From NCBI GenBank assembly GCA_007745635.1, contig CP036272.1, positions 2,089,900-2,153,899 on the forward strand: 64,000 bases of DNA. Reading direction: 5' to 3'. Shown in pieces: positions 17,131 to 27,390 of the stretch. Below the pieces are notes generated by a model. It saw only the letters and a list, made by a program, of their open reading frames with translations. It had not been told where the DNA came from and searched no databases. Position 1 is the stretch's first letter. Every line of letters starts with the position of its first letter. This stretch comes from Stieleria bergensis (GTDB lineage: Bacteria > Planctomycetota > Planctomycetia > Pirellulales > Pirellulaceae). The position numbers were made by a program, and so were the translations under genes.

Positions 17131-18254
17131 TGGGCTGGCCGAGAGTGCTGCGAAATTGGATCCTTGGTTCCCTTGTCGGCGTGTGCTTGTTGACCGTCAC
17201 GTCGCCAATCTTCTTGCGCAGTTATCAGACGCGCCAGATTGACCCGATCCGGGGCGTACTGGTGTTGGAAACGGGGACGCACTATCGCTGGCGAAGCGAA
17301 GGTTACGCGACGACGACGATCGGGCCCTTGGGGATGCCGGGACAGAACCGGTATCGTTCCAAAATCGATCCGGTGCCCGGCAACGTCAACCAGCCAGCCG
17401 ACGCGCGGGTTGCCGATCGGCAAGTCATCTTGTGGGGCGATTCGCAGCTGGAAGGCGTTTGTGTCGCTGACCGCGATAAAATCGCCCCTCAGGTCCTCCG
17501 TCAGTCACGGGGACGAATCAATGCGTTGCCATTTGCCAGCAGTGGAGACAACTGCAACGACTGGTTGTTTCAAATCCGGCATTTGGAATCCTTAGATCCT
17601 GCAGCCGGCCAAACGGCGCCCGCCGTCGATGCACACGTGTTCTTGGTCACCGAAATCTCCGACTGGACCGTGCCCGTCGAACGCCGTCTTGAGTTTGCGT
17701 TACGACCGGGCGAGCGCGTGTTCGATCGCGTGCCGGCGGTCGTCCTACAAGCGGCACGCAACCTTTGGCAAGATCCGCTGACTGGCCAGCGACGCCGTTT
17801 GAGATTCATGCCATGCTGGAACAGCACAGCTGATCGGGGCGAGTTGCTGACGTCTGGCCGCGGTGATTCAAAGGGCTCGTTCGGTGAGCGGACTGATTGG
17901 CTGGCCAAGCAACTGGCTGAGTTGAACACGATCACCAAGCAACCGTGCTGTTTCGTCTACGCCCCCAAGAGCCCCGCAATCATCGAGGGACAACTGAAGT
18001 CCGCCGATGACTGGGCTGCCGAGTTTGTCCTGTTTAGCGCGATCTGCGACCGCTACGGTTGGCCGGTTGTTGACCTGCGTGATCTCATGCAGCAATCGGT
18101 CGCGCAAGGCGCGTGGCCGCGCGGCTTTGATAACGGTCAGTTTGGCGTGGGGCACTACAATCAGCTTGGCAATCAAATCATCGCCCAGGCGATCGTGGAA
18201 CAACTGGAAACCGAGCTGTTCAGCCAGGCAGTGAACACTCAGGCAAAGGATTGA
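17130..18254 (+). CDS. SGNH-hydrolase-like protein paired with MBOAT acyltransferase
   Basis: 374 residues with an N-terminal membrane anchor (about 10-28). The block I motif LWGDSQLEGV puts the candidate nucleophile at Ser105, and the C-terminal GVGHYNQLGN places the His at about 342, as in SGNH/AlgX/AlgJ-like esterases and acetyltransferases. Such proteins take acyl groups passed across the membrane by an MBOAT protein and place them on a polysaccharide or other acceptor. Its start overlaps the GTPase stop in TAATG, and an MBOAT gene follows six bases after its stop, so the three are one operon. The acceptor is not known. Confidence 0.8.
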   Translation: MGWPRVLRNWILGSLVGVCLLTVTSPIFLRSYQTRQIDPIRGVLVLETGTHYRWRSEGYATTTIGPLGMPGQNRYRSKIDPVPGNVNQPADARVADRQVILWGDSQLEGVCVADRDKIAPQVLRQSRGRINALPFASSGDNCNDWLFQIRHLESLDPAAGQTAPAVDAHVFLVTEISDWTVPVERRLEFALRPGERVFDRVPAVVLQAARNLWQDPLTGQRRRLRFMPCWNSTADRGELLTSGRGDSKGSFGERTDWLAKQLAELNTITKQPCCFVYAPKSPAIIEGQLKSADDWAAEFVLFSAICDRYGWPVVDLRDLMQQSVAQGAWPRGFDNGQFGVGHYNQLGNQIIAQAIVEQLETELFSQAVNTQAKD

Positions 18255-18260
18255 TCTGCG

Positions 18261-19688
18261 ATGATCTTTACACAGCTTGAATTTCTGTTGTTTCTGGGCG
18301 TCATCTTGGCGGCGACTTGGGCCTGTCGCAGTCTGCGTCAGCGGCACGCGTTGTTGCTGGTGGCCAGTTATTATTTTTATGCATACTGGGACGCTCGTTT
18401 CTGCGGGCTGCTGCTGTTTTCAACCGTCGTGGATTACGTGGCGGCGCGTCGTATTGCCAGTGCTAAGGGTGCCGGTAAACGTTGGTGGTTGGGCATTAGT
18501 CTGGGCAGCAATTTGGGGCTGCTGGGATTCTTTAAATACTGCAACTTCTTTGTGGAATCAGCTGCGGAGTTGTTGGGGCCGTTGGGACTTTCCACAGGCA
18601 CGCTCAACATTATTTTGCCGGTAGGGATTTCGTTTTACACGTTCCAAACGCTTAGCTATACGCTGGACGTGTTTCGTGGCAAATTGAAGCCAGAGAGGAA
18701 CTTCGTCACCTTCGCTTTGTACGTGGCCTTCTTTCCTCAGTTGGTTGCTGGGCCGATTGTGCGGGCCAGTGAATTGTTGCCGCAATTTAGCCGGATGCCA
18801 ACGCGGTCTGGTCGACGGTTTTACTCCGGTAGCCAATGTGTGCTGCGCGGCTTGGTCAAGAAGGTTCTGTTGGCCGATCGACTTGGCGAATTTGTCGACA
18901 TCGTCTTCGCGGGTCCCGAGCTCTATGATTCGACCACCTTGTGGCTGGCAACGTTGGCCTATGCAGGGCAAATTTACTATGACTTTTCCGGCTACACCGA
19001 CATTGCGATCGGTGTGGCAAAAATGCTGGGCTATCGGTTCCCGCGAAACTTTCGACATCCGTATTTGGCAACCAGTCCGGCTCAGTTTTGGCATCGCTGG
19101 CACATGACGCTTTCTCGCTGGCTTCGTGATTACCTGTACATTCCCTTGGGGGGCAGTCGGTGCGGTGCGCTCCGGACGCAGTTCAATCTGACCTTGACGA
19201 TGTTCTTAGGCGGCCTTTGGCATGGAGCGGCTTGGCACTTTGCCTTTTGGGGACTGTGGCATGGGATGGCACTTTCCCTGGGCCGCGCTGGCGCGTGGTT
19301 TCGCAAGAAGCAGGAGCGGCAGGCAGCTGCATCGGAAACAAAATCACTTCCCGCGATCTTGTTCACGCGAGTGATCGGTTGGCTGCTGACCATGCTGGTG
19401 GTGTCGCTCGGCTGGGTGCTGTTTCGAGCAACCAGCCTGGACCAAGCCTTGCAGATGCTGTTGCGAATGGTCGCAGGTGGCGACGGCATTCATTGGATGC
19501 CGCCATTGGTGCTTGGCGTGCTGGCGTTGATGGTGGTCGAGCACCTTGTTTGGGCGACCCGTTGGCGACGAGCGATGCGTTTACCCATTGATCAGTGGTA
19601 CAGCCCAGTGGCCACCACGCTGTTGATTGGTGCCTTGATCTTGTACGCACCGCGTGGTTTTTCTCCTTTTGTGTACTTTCAGTTTTGA
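18261..19688 (+). CDS. MBOAT-family O-acyltransferase (AlgI-like)
   Basis: 475 residues with about ten hydrophobic segments. It opens with the AlgI-type N-terminus (FLLFLGVILAATWACRSL, later YYFYAYWD) and contains FPQLVAGPIVRASEL, the DFSGYTDIAIG block and HRWHMTLSRWLRDYLYIPLGG. The conserved catalytic His lies in FLGGLWHGAAWHF. MBOAT proteins such as AlgI and PatA move acyl groups, usually acetate, across the membrane for O-acylation of exopolysaccharide or peptidoglycan. The SGNH protein directly upstream is its likely partner. The gene converges with the giant surface protein, with only 8 bp between the two stop codons and no clear hairpin. Confidence 0.92.
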   Translation: MIFTQLEFLLFLGVILAATWACRSLRQRHALLLVASYYFYAYWDARFCGLLLFSTVVDYVAARRIASAKGAGKRWWLGISLGSNLGLLGFFKYCNFFVESAAELLGPLGLSTGTLNIILPVGISFYTFQTLSYTLDVFRGKLKPERNFVTFALYVAFFPQLVAGPIVRASELLPQFSRMPTRSGRRFYSGSQCVLRGLVKKVLLADRLGEFVDIVFAGPELYDSTTLWLATLAYAGQIYYDFSGYTDIAIGVAKMLGYRFPRNFRHPYLATSPAQFWHRWHMTLSRWLRDYLYIPLGGSRCGALRTQFNLTLTMFLGGLWHGAAWHFAFWGLWHGMALSLGRAGAWFRKKQERQAAASETKSLPAILFTRVIGWLLTMLVVSLGWVLFRATSLDQALQMLLRMVAGGDGIHWMPPLVLGVLALMVVEHLVWATRWRRAMRLPIDQWYSPVATTLLIGALILYAPRGFSPFVYFQF

Positions 19689-19696
19689 TCTGCCGT

Positions 19697-22600
19697 CTAG
19701 CGACGCACTAAATCAGAGAGCTCTTCGCCGGCTTCATCCATGGAAGCTCGATAGGCCGTTAGGACGGCGGTTGGATCGATGATTCGCCACGCAGGAAGTC
19801 CCGCAGCAAGAATGGACACGACCACGCCACCGCGAAGTGCCCACATCACGTAGCCGATAGAAAAGAACCCAGCGGCTAGGCCTGCGGTCCCAATCACCAT
19901 TGCGACGGGGTCATCGCTTGCGCTCCACTGTTTCGAGTCCCACATGTCCCACAAAATGGCTTGGCGAAGATCATTGGCGAGCGTTAACTCAAGGTCATGC
20001 AGGTTGTTCTTGATTTCGGCAATGTCCAGCATGTTCTCCGTTGGATTCAGCAACAGCGTTTCCAAGACGAGTTCCAAGGCGTTCGCTTGGGCGACCTCGA
20101 AACCGGCTTTGAATGGGCCATCGCTGGAACCTTGGCTACTGACGTTGGCTTGCCAGCTCCACGCTGGTCGCGACATGGGACGCTCAAGCGATTCGTTGGA
20201 ATCACTGTCAGATTCGTTTCGGCTGGTGTCGCCCGCGTTGGAATCGCCAGGGTCCAGGCTGGGCGAATCGAAGTCAAAGGGCGCGTCCATCGGTGGCTGT
20301 GGACCAGGCACGACGGGAGCTGGATTGCCTGGGGGGGGAGCCAATGGGGGTGCTGGTGGTGCGCTGCCAGTGTCGACCCGGCGATTGGCGATGTCGATCG
20401 TGACCGTGGCCAGATTGCTTTGCAACGCTCCGTCATCGGCCACATAGGTGAACGAGTCGCCGCCATGAAAGCCGCGGTCTGGGCGATACACGATCGTGCC
20501 GTCGATCAGCGTGATCAGCGTGCCGTTGGTTGGCGTGTTGATGACGGTCACCGTCAGCGGATCGTTTTCCAGATCACGATCGTTTGCAGTCAGTTCAGCG
20601 GGGCCAACAACAATGTCTCGATTGATTCTGCCGCTGAACTGATCGTCGACAGCAGTCGGTGCAGTGTTCGCAGCACCCGGAATGCTGATGTTGATGCGGG
20701 TGTTTTCAAACGACCCATCTGCTGAGATTGCACGAACAACAATGGTGCGTGTCGTGCCGGCCTCAGATGCAGTGAAGGATTGCGCCGTTCGCACTTCGCC
20801 GGAGTTGCGATCGATGGTGAAACGGACTGTGTCACTGTTTAATAGCTGATAGGTGATCTGTGAATTGGTGATGTCAGCATCGCTGGCACTGACGGTGACG
20901 CCGACGGTCGATCCAATCACGGTGGGATCAGCCACAACATTTGCAGACGCGTCGATGTCTCTGATCCCCGAAACATCAAATTCATCCTGGTCGATGATCG
21001 ACACTGTCAAGGTTTGAGTGTCTTGTCGTGTGCCATCGCTGGCCGCAACGATCACTTCATAGGTGCCATCGCGATTGGCATCCAACGGTGTTTCGGCATC
21101 AGGTGCTGGGAAGAACGACAGTTCGCCGGTACCCGAGTCCATGATGAATTCGTCGCGATCAGCACCACCGACAATGCTGTACTGAATGGCCTGGGCAGGC
21201 AGATCGCCATCGGTCGCGGTGACGGTGGTCACAAGGGTTGTGTTTTCCAAAACCGCTAGCAATGCAGTCGCGTCGCCGCCGTTGGAACCGATGATCGGCG
21301 TCTGGTCATTGACGGGGTTGATGCTGATGTTCACGGTCGCCGGAGCCAGCGTGTTGGCGCCATCGCTCAGTTGCACCGTGAACTGATCGCCATTTGTTTC
21401 ACTGTCATTGTGCAGGTAGCTGACTCGGCCCGCTTCCAGTTGCTCTTGTGTGAACGAAGTCGCTGGAAGTCCGTCAACCAACAGCACGCCTTGCCGCGGT
21501 TGGGACGTGATGTTGTAACGCAGTTCATCCGCGGCAGAATCCGGGTCGCTGGCACTGAGTTGAGCGGCCGTCAAAATGAACTCGGCTCCTTCGTCCACAT
21601 TGATTGATCCCGCTGTCAGTGTCGGTGGATCGAGTTGTTCAGCGACCGTGACAGTAAACGCCATGTCGCTGAAAGCCCCCAAGGGGTCCGTGACACGCAC
21701 TGTGATGATCGCTGTTCCGTTCTCTTCGGCGGCAAAGACCAGTGTTAATGTATCAGCGTCCTGATCCAAATTGGTCGCCGTGACCAAGGTCGTGTTGGAG
21801 TTGGCAATGATTTGATACGTCAGTTCGCTATCAGCATGATTCGCGTCACTGACCACGGCCGCAAGATCGATCACCAACGGCGCCGAGTCCTCCAGCACGT
21901 TGACGTCGGCGATGTTGCCGCTGGGGAGATCGTTCAGGCTAAGATTCAACGAACCCGCGAGATCATCGTATTGCAAGTTTGCGTCGACACCCAAGGCATC
22001 GTTGTCCAGTCGGAACGTTGTGAAACTTCCTGTGCGACTGCCGTACTGAATCAGCCCATTGCGATCTTCGCTGGTGGTCACGCCTGTCAAATCAGCCGCC
22101 AGGGTGGCTCCACTTGCCAGTGAGACGTTTCCGCTGACTTGAAGCTGGTCAAATCCACCCGGGGCTAAACTGTCGATTGCCAGGGCTACTTCCGCTGCCC
22201 CACCGACGGCCAAGTCACCGACAATCGCCCCATAGCCGGTCAGGACGCCGCCATTGAGCGTCAGGCCGTTGGTGATGGTTAGTTGCTGGCCGGAAAGCCC
22301 GAGCGTGCCATTGTCCAAAATCAAGTCCTGGTCTGTCGCGTCGAGTTCTAGGTCGCCTGCGATCGTGACCTGGCCACTGATTTTGTCGATGATCACATCA
22401 CCGCTATGAAAGTGGTTTCCAGAAAGCACTTGGTCTCCGGTACCGATTAGTTGAATGGTGGTGTTGCCCGTTGACGATCGGAACGCCGTGCTCAGCACAT
22501 CGCCGGTTACCAAGATGGAACCGCCATTGAATGAGCTGGCGTTCTGAAGCAAGAGGTCTCCATCAACGTGCATGTCTCCGGTGATCGTGGTCACCGAAAA

Positions 22601-25600
22601 GATATCAAACGCCACATCACCCCAGACGTGTGCGCCACTATCGATGCTCACCCCCGTTGATTCAAAGGTGATCAAGGCTGAAGCCGTGTCAAAGTCGCCC
22701 GCGACATAGGTGAACGCTCGTGTTAGACGCAGATCGTCGACCACCATCGCAGTGCCACCGGTCTTGTTCACCGTTAGGTTTCGAAGTGAGCCGGCGCTGC
22801 CCTCGGTGGTGATGGACTGATCGTTGCTGCCAGCGAGTTCAAAGGTCGCTGAACCAGTGTAACGCGTGTCAATCGCCTGAACATCACCGAACGCTTGCAG
22901 GGTCCCTCGGGCCAGGGAGGACACATTCGCAAGCGTCGTCGTCCCTAAGACCTGCAAGGTGTTTTGAATCGTGATGGCGAACGTCGAATCAATCCGCAGT
23001 GAAGCGATGGGACCGATGTCGCCGTCAATAGAGAGACCGGAGGTCGGCGACAATCGCAAGTCCATGGTGCTGGCATCGATGGTGCCAGCAGTCACCGAAA
23101 CATTGCCATCGAGGGAAAAGTCATCGACCCAAGTCAGCGTCCCACCGGATTTGTTGATCGTGAGATTCGGTAACAACGAGCTCCCGCCAGCAGCGGACAG
23201 AGTTTGATTGTTTCCTCCCACCATGGTGAAGTCCGACGTGGCCGTCCAAGCATCATCATGGATCGTTAAGTCACCTTCAATCAGCAACGCGTCGCCATTG
23301 ATGGCATTGGCATCTTGAATCACCACATCGCCGGCAATTGACGCGTCCCCGTTGACCGTTACCGTTCCGCTGGTATTGACGTTGATCGTCCCCAGTGCTG
23401 AACCAGCGGTCTGAATGACTCGGTCTTGGGTGCCGGTCAAGTTGACTTCATTTCCGGCAAAGTCCAGCGTGCCGCCGTTGGCAATCAAGTCCCCGGTCAG
23501 TTGCACATCGCTTAAGACGTTAATGGATCCAGCGGAATCAAAATGAAGATGATTCAGCGTTTGAGTGGTTTCAAGTGATTGCGTTCCCACGCCGTCGAGC
23601 GTCAGCGTCGAATTGTCGGCCAGAACATTTGTAAGCAATTGCACATCGCCGCCCACCAGGACCTGGGAGTCCGTCATGTTCAAGGTGCCGCCATTGACCG
23701 TTAAGTCCCCGTCGATGTCCAGGGCATTGCTGGCTGTGGTCCAGGTGCCATTGGCGAGTGTCAGATCAGAACCAACGCTGAGGTCGACCTGTTGTGCGAT
23801 CTGCCCCGTGTAACCGGCGGTCACGACCACCGAACTGACACTGCCAGCGAAGGCAGCATCGACCTGTGAATCGCTCAGGCTCGTCGTGTTGAAAATCACA
23901 GTGTCGTTGGCGTCGGGCGTCAAATCGAGGTCCCAGTTCAACGGGTCAGACCAATCGTCGGTCGCACCGCCGCCGTCCCAGACCATGGTGAAGACACCCG
24001 AGTTCATGTTCATGTCCACGGTGTCGTTGCTGACCGTGTTGCCATCATCAATTGCGATGTTCAGCACGATGGTGCCGATCGTCGCCACGTCAGGTGTCAC
24101 CGTTAGCAGATCCAGGGTCGCGTTGATGTCGTCCTGGGAGCCACTGAATTGCAGCGTGCCATCGGTTCCATCAGCGTCAATCATCGTCACGCCGGGCGTT
24201 GCGACAATCGCCAGTTCAGTATCCGTTGCACTCAACGAAACCGTGATCGTTGCATCTTCTTCGTCAAACACACTGATCGAGCCATCGCCAGCGGGGCCAA
24301 ACTGAATGGTGCTCCCTTGGACGGACTGGAGTGATTCGGTGGCGGTGATCACAACCGGATCGTCTTGCAGGACCACGTTGATCGCCAGTGAACCTTGAGT
24401 GGTCGTTCCCGCTCCGTCGTCCACTGAAAAGGAGAATTGATCTGCGGTCACGGGTTCTCCGTGATTGGCGTAACTGACGAGACCCGCGTTGAGATCGGCT
24501 TGGGTGAAACGACCGCCGAGGTTCACTTCTGCACCGTTCAGAAACAGTTGGCCTTGAGCGACATCGCCGGTGACCGTGTAAATGATTTCGCTGGCGGATT
24601 GTTCGATATCGGTGGTGGACAGGTTCGCCGTCGTGATCGTGGTTGTGGCCCCTTCGTTGACCGTCACGGCAGTTGTTGGAGCGAGCGTTTGTTCAGTATT
24701 AACGTCCGTGATTTGAATCTGGAACGTGCGTTGAAAGGTATCGCCGTTGACATCAGTGGCTTCGACTTGCACGGCGTGCGTGGCAAGCAGGCTGGCGTCG
24801 AGCAAGCTGCCGTCGGCAACCACAATCGTGCCTGTCGTTAGGTCGATCGCAAAGGCGCCTGTGACCGTTTGCGACGTGATCTGGTAGGTCAAAGCTTGCG
24901 TTTGGTCCAGGACTTCATCGGCATCCCATTGAATCAGAATTGCTGCGGAGTCATTGTTGGCTTGGTCCCGCCACAATCCGGTGCTGCCATCGAGTTGCAA
25001 GTAATCTTGATCGCCTAGATTGTCTGGCTGGCCGGCGGCGAAGTTGTTGTAGGCGTCGTTGACCGGTGAACTGCCGCTGTACCAAACGTCCGAGTCGCCA
25101 CTTTGCGAGTCCCAGCGAAACTGGCCTTCAATGGCTTCATCCGTACCAGCCAGCCAAACGTTGCCCGAGGCTGCTGAGGCGATGTTGGCGACGATTTGGT
25201 TTTCAAGAGATGATTCAACCGCAACCAAGTCTCCGGCAATGGACTGCAGGCTGGTCGAGTTGGCGGTGGATTGAGCGTCCGTCCAGTCGGTCGCGGTGTC
25301 GACAAGTTGATAGAACTTGCCGGTTTCCTCTGAATAGTGCAGATCCGGATCGGCGGCAAGCAGCGCGCTGATCTGTGCTTCGCGATCGGCGTCCGATGCA
25401 GTGACTTGGCCAACAACGGTGCCATCGTCAGAGAGCGATTGCACACTCAGGGACAGGTCCGATTGATCCAGATACAAAGGTGGCGACGTATCCAATCGTG
25501 TCAAATGCATGTCACCAACGGCATCCAGGATGGTGCCATCGCTGGTTTGTTGATCGAATCGCCAGTTGGCAATCAAGCCTTGTGTTTGCCGATCAAGCGT

Positions 25601-26968
25601 TACATTCTGGTTGCTGGCAATTTCGGTTGGCGTTCGCAGGTCATCGAACAGTCGAGCGTCATACAGAGTGCCGACAAAGCGTTCATCGAGTTGATAGCCG
25701 CCTGACTCGCTGTCTTGTTCCTGACCAAAGACCAGCGTTCCACCCGCTTGTACGACCTGTCCAGCTTGATAGCCGGAGCCCGAATCAATCAACGCTCCGT
25801 CAATGTAAATCTGCCAATCACCCGCAGTGTTGTCCCAGTTAATGCTTAACATGTGGACTTGCCCGTCCAGCAACGCATTGGTGTAATCGATCTGGGAAGA
25901 TTCAACGGTGCCGCCAGCACCAATGTCTAGCACCAGGTTGTTCGTGCTGTGATCGATGGTGAACGTCAGTTGGTCTTCGCCCGAGACGTTGTAGGAAAGG
26001 AACGTTTCGGATCCCGATGTCGGAGAACCCGAGAAAGTCAGTTCGTAGGTGAAGCGATCCAGGTCGGATGGAATGGATGCGGCAGCTTCAAAAACGGTGT
26101 CGGGGCCTGAGGTGTTGACCGTGACTCCACCATCAGTGGTTTCAGTCACAGTGATCTCATCGGGGCTGGCCAGTGTGTTGCGCCAAGACAGTTGTGCAGC
26201 AGCTGAGATGGCGATGTCGGTTTCGATCTGTCCGACTTGGTATTCCAGGTCCCAGTCACCGCCCAGGTCACGATGGCCGGTCACGTCAGTGCTGGCTGCA
26301 ACATCGCAGTCGCAAAGTGTCGCGATTGAATCAAGCAGGAAGCGGCCAGAGTCGCTTTGGGCCAGATCGCAGCCATAGATCAGGAGGTCCGCCTCAGGTG
26401 ACAGTGCCGCGCCCCAGGAAGCAAGTTGCCCCGCGTAACCGTTGATGCTGGTCTGATTCAGTGCGGTGTTGCCGAGCTGAAACGAACCGTCATCTCCATG
26501 GCTCAAAATGTGCAACGCATCGACATCCATCATCGGCTGCAGCAATTCAGTGATCTGTTGCACGCCATCGACGCTGCCGTCCAGATGGAGAACCACCCAC
26601 TGCGTGTCAGCGTCGGCTTCAAGTTGCAAGCCATCGATGAGGGTTTCCCAGCCATCGACCCCCGCATCCACAATGATCAGTTCAGTCCGAGTGATGGACG
26701 CATCGCTGCTGTCGGCTTCGGGAACGGGGTGCTGAGAGTCGTCTTCGTCAAGCCTGTCGCGGTCAACGTTCGTGTCGCGATCGAGCGCTTGCTGGGCGGT
26801 TTGGCCGAACAGCGGATCGTCGTGAAGTTGAGACTCGAGGTTGGCGATCAAATTGAGATGCGGATCGGGAACCACATCTGTCGAGCCATCCAAGCCATCA
26901 CCACTCAGGAGGATGCGATCTTCGAGAAGATAAAAGTCAAAGACTCGTGACTTGGGGTGAGTGCTCAC
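19697..26968 (-). CDS. Giant surface adhesin-like protein (LEPR-XLL, DUF4347, LamG, C-type lectin, cadherin-like repeats)
   Basis: 2423 residues. The N-terminus YLLEDRILLS (about 13-22) is a LEPR-XLL-type motif, typical of very large planctomycete surface proteins. A DUF4347 domain follows (about 90-250) with HILSHGDDG and LLIYGCDLA. Next are a laminin-G-like sandwich (about 285-440), a C-type-lectin-like domain (about 545-680; FYQLVDTATDWTDAQ, then NNFAAGQPDNLGDQDYL), cadherin-like repeats, a long beta-helix-like stretch of short hydrophobic/Asp/Gly repeats (about 1000-1620), more cadherin/Ig-like repeats with an NDRDLENDPLTV linker and a Pro-rich hinge. One or two hydrophobic segments near the C-terminus (GYVMWALRGG, then VVVSILAAGLPAW) suggest membrane anchoring. 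A role in attachment is inferred from the domains. Confidence 0.92.
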   Translation of the reverse strand: MSTHPKSRVFDFYLLEDRILLSGDGLDGSTDVVPDPHLNLIANLESQLHDDPLFGQTAQQALDRDTNVDRDRLDEDDSQHPVPEADSSDASITRTELIIVDAGVDGWETLIDGLQLEADADTQWVVLHLDGSVDGVQQITELLQPMMDVDALHILSHGDDGSFQLGNTALNQTSINGYAGQLASWGAALSPEADLLIYGCDLAQSDSGRFLLDSIATLCDCDVAASTDVTGHRDLGGDWDLEYQVGQIETDIAISAAAQLSWRNTLASPDEITVTETTDGGVTVNTSGPDTVFEAAASIPSDLDRFTYELTFSGSPTSGSETFLSYNVSGEDQLTFTIDHSTNNLVLDIGAGGTVESSQIDYTNALLDGQVHMLSINWDNTAGDWQIYIDGALIDSGSGYQAGQVVQAGGTLVFGQEQDSESGGYQLDERFVGTLYDARLFDDLRTPTEIASNQNVTLDRQTQGLIANWRFDQQTSDGTILDAVGDMHLTRLDTSPPLYLDQSDLSLSVQSLSDDGTVVGQVTASDADREAQISALLAADPDLHYSEETGKFYQLVDTATDWTDAQSTANSTSLQSIAGDLVAVESSLENQIVANIASAASGNVWLAGTDEAIEGQFRWDSQSGDSDVWYSGSSPVNDAYNNFAAGQPDNLGDQDYLQLDGSTGLWRDQANNDSAAILIQWDADEVLDQTQALTYQITSQTVTGAFAIDLTTGTIVVADGSLLDASLLATHAVQVEATDVNGDTFQRTFQIQITDVNTEQTLAPTTAVTVNEGATTTITTANLSTTDIEQSASEIIYTVTGDVAQGQLFLNGAEVNLGGRFTQADLNAGLVSYANHGEPVTADQFSFSVDDGAGTTTQGSLAINVVLQDDPVVITATESLQSVQGSTIQFGPAGDGSISVFDEEDATITVSLSATDTELAIVATPGVTMIDADGTDGTLQFSGSQDDINATLDLLTVTPDVATIGTIVLNIAIDDGNTVSNDTVDMNMNSGVFTMVWDGGGATDDWSDPLNWDLDLTPDANDTVIFNTTSLSDSQVDAAFAGSVSSVVVTAGYTGQIAQQVDLSVGSDLTLANGTWTTASNALDIDGDLTVNGGTLNMTDSQVLVGGDVQLLTNVLADNSTLTLDGVGTQSLETTQTLNHLHFDSAGSINVLSDVQLTGDLIANGGTLDFAGNEVNLTGTQDRVIQTAGSALGTINVNTSGTVTVNGDASIAGDVVIQDANAINGDALLIEGDLTIHDDAWTATSDFTMVGGNNQTLSAAGGSSLLPNLTINKSGGTLTWVDDFSLDGNVSVTAGTIDASTMDLRLSPTSGLSIDGDIGPIASLRIDSTFAITIQNTLQVLGTTTLANVSSLARGTLQAFGDVQAIDTRYTGSATFELAGSNDQSITTEGSAGSLRNLTVNKTGGTAMVVDDLRLTRAFTYVAGDFDTASALITFESTGVSIDSGAHVWGDVAFDIFSVTTITGDMHVDGDLLLQNASSFNGGSILVTGDVLSTAFRSSTGNTTIQLIGTGDQVLSGNHFHSGDVIIDKISGQVTIAGDLELDATDQDLILDNGTLGLSGQQLTITNGLTLNGGVLTGYGAIVGDLAVGGAAEVALAIDSLAPGGFDQLQVSGNVSLASGATLAADLTGVTTSEDRNGLIQYGSRTGSFTTFRLDNDALGVDANLQYDDLAGSLNLSLNDLPSGNIADVNVLEDSAPLVIDLAAVVSDANHADSELTYQIIANSNTTLVTATNLDQDADTLTLVFAAEENGTAIITVRVTDPLGAFSDMAFTVTVAEQLDPPTLTAGSINVDEGAEFILTAAQLSASDPDSAADELRYNITSQPRQGVLLVDGLPATSFTQEQLEAGRVSYLHNDSETNGDQFTVQLSDGANTLAPATVNISINPVNDQTPIIGSNGGDATALLAVLENTTLVTTVTATDGDLPAQAIQYSIVGGADRDEFIMDSGTGELSFFPAPDAETPLDANRDGTYEVIVAASDGTRQDTQTLTVSIIDQDEFDVSGIRDIDASANVVADPTVIGSTVGVTVSASDADITNSQITYQLLNSDTVRFTIDRNSGEVRTAQSFTASEAGTTRTIVVRAISADGSFENTRINISIPGAANTAPTAVDDQFSGRINRDIVVGPAELTANDRDLENDPLTVTVINTPTNGTLITLIDGTIVYRPDRGFHGGDSFTYVADDGALQSNLATVTIDIANRRVDTGSAPPAPPLAPPPGNPAPVVPGPQPPMDAPFDFDSPSLDPGDSNAGDTSRNESDSDSNESLERPMSRPAWSWQANVSSQGSSDGPFKAGFEVAQANALELVLETLLLNPTENMLDIAEIKNNLHDLELTLANDLRQAILWDMWDSKQWSASDDPVAMVIGTAGLAAGFFSIGYVMWALRGGVVVSILAAGLPAWRIIDPTAVLTAYRASMDEAGEELSDLVRR

Positions 26969-27390
26969 GGTGGTGATCCCAGATGACAGGCTGCGGGCTA
27001 ATTTTCAGGCACTCGCACCGTCAGTTTTTGACGTGTGGTGCAAGTGATTGCAGCAACTGACCGAGGGGAACCGGACAACTCTGCAATGAAAATTAGCTCA
27101 AATCCATACCTCCGCATGAGAAATGCCACGGATTACTAAGGACTGGTCCCTCGAAGAATTGACACAGTCGTTGCAACCGGATCGTTGCCCCATCAGCAGA
27201 GTGGTGTTGATGGCCAGGGATTTGGAAAGCAGTCGCAGAGCAGACGGCCAGAGTCCGTGTCGGTACACGGTTGTTCCTGCCTGCCGTGGGGTGGTCTTGC
27301 CAGAGGGCAGCTGGGCGAAGCACACTCGCTTCGCCCGCCACGTTTGTCAGGTGGCTGTCGCAGAATCAGCCACTTTGCGAATGCCTGCCT
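26969..27390. other. Intergenic region upstream of the adhesin gene
   Basis: 422 bp from the adhesin start to the 3' end of the next minus-strand gene. Frames on both strands are Arg/Ser/Cys-rich and contradict each other, so none is called. The adhesin promoter should lie in its left part. Confidence 0.4.
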
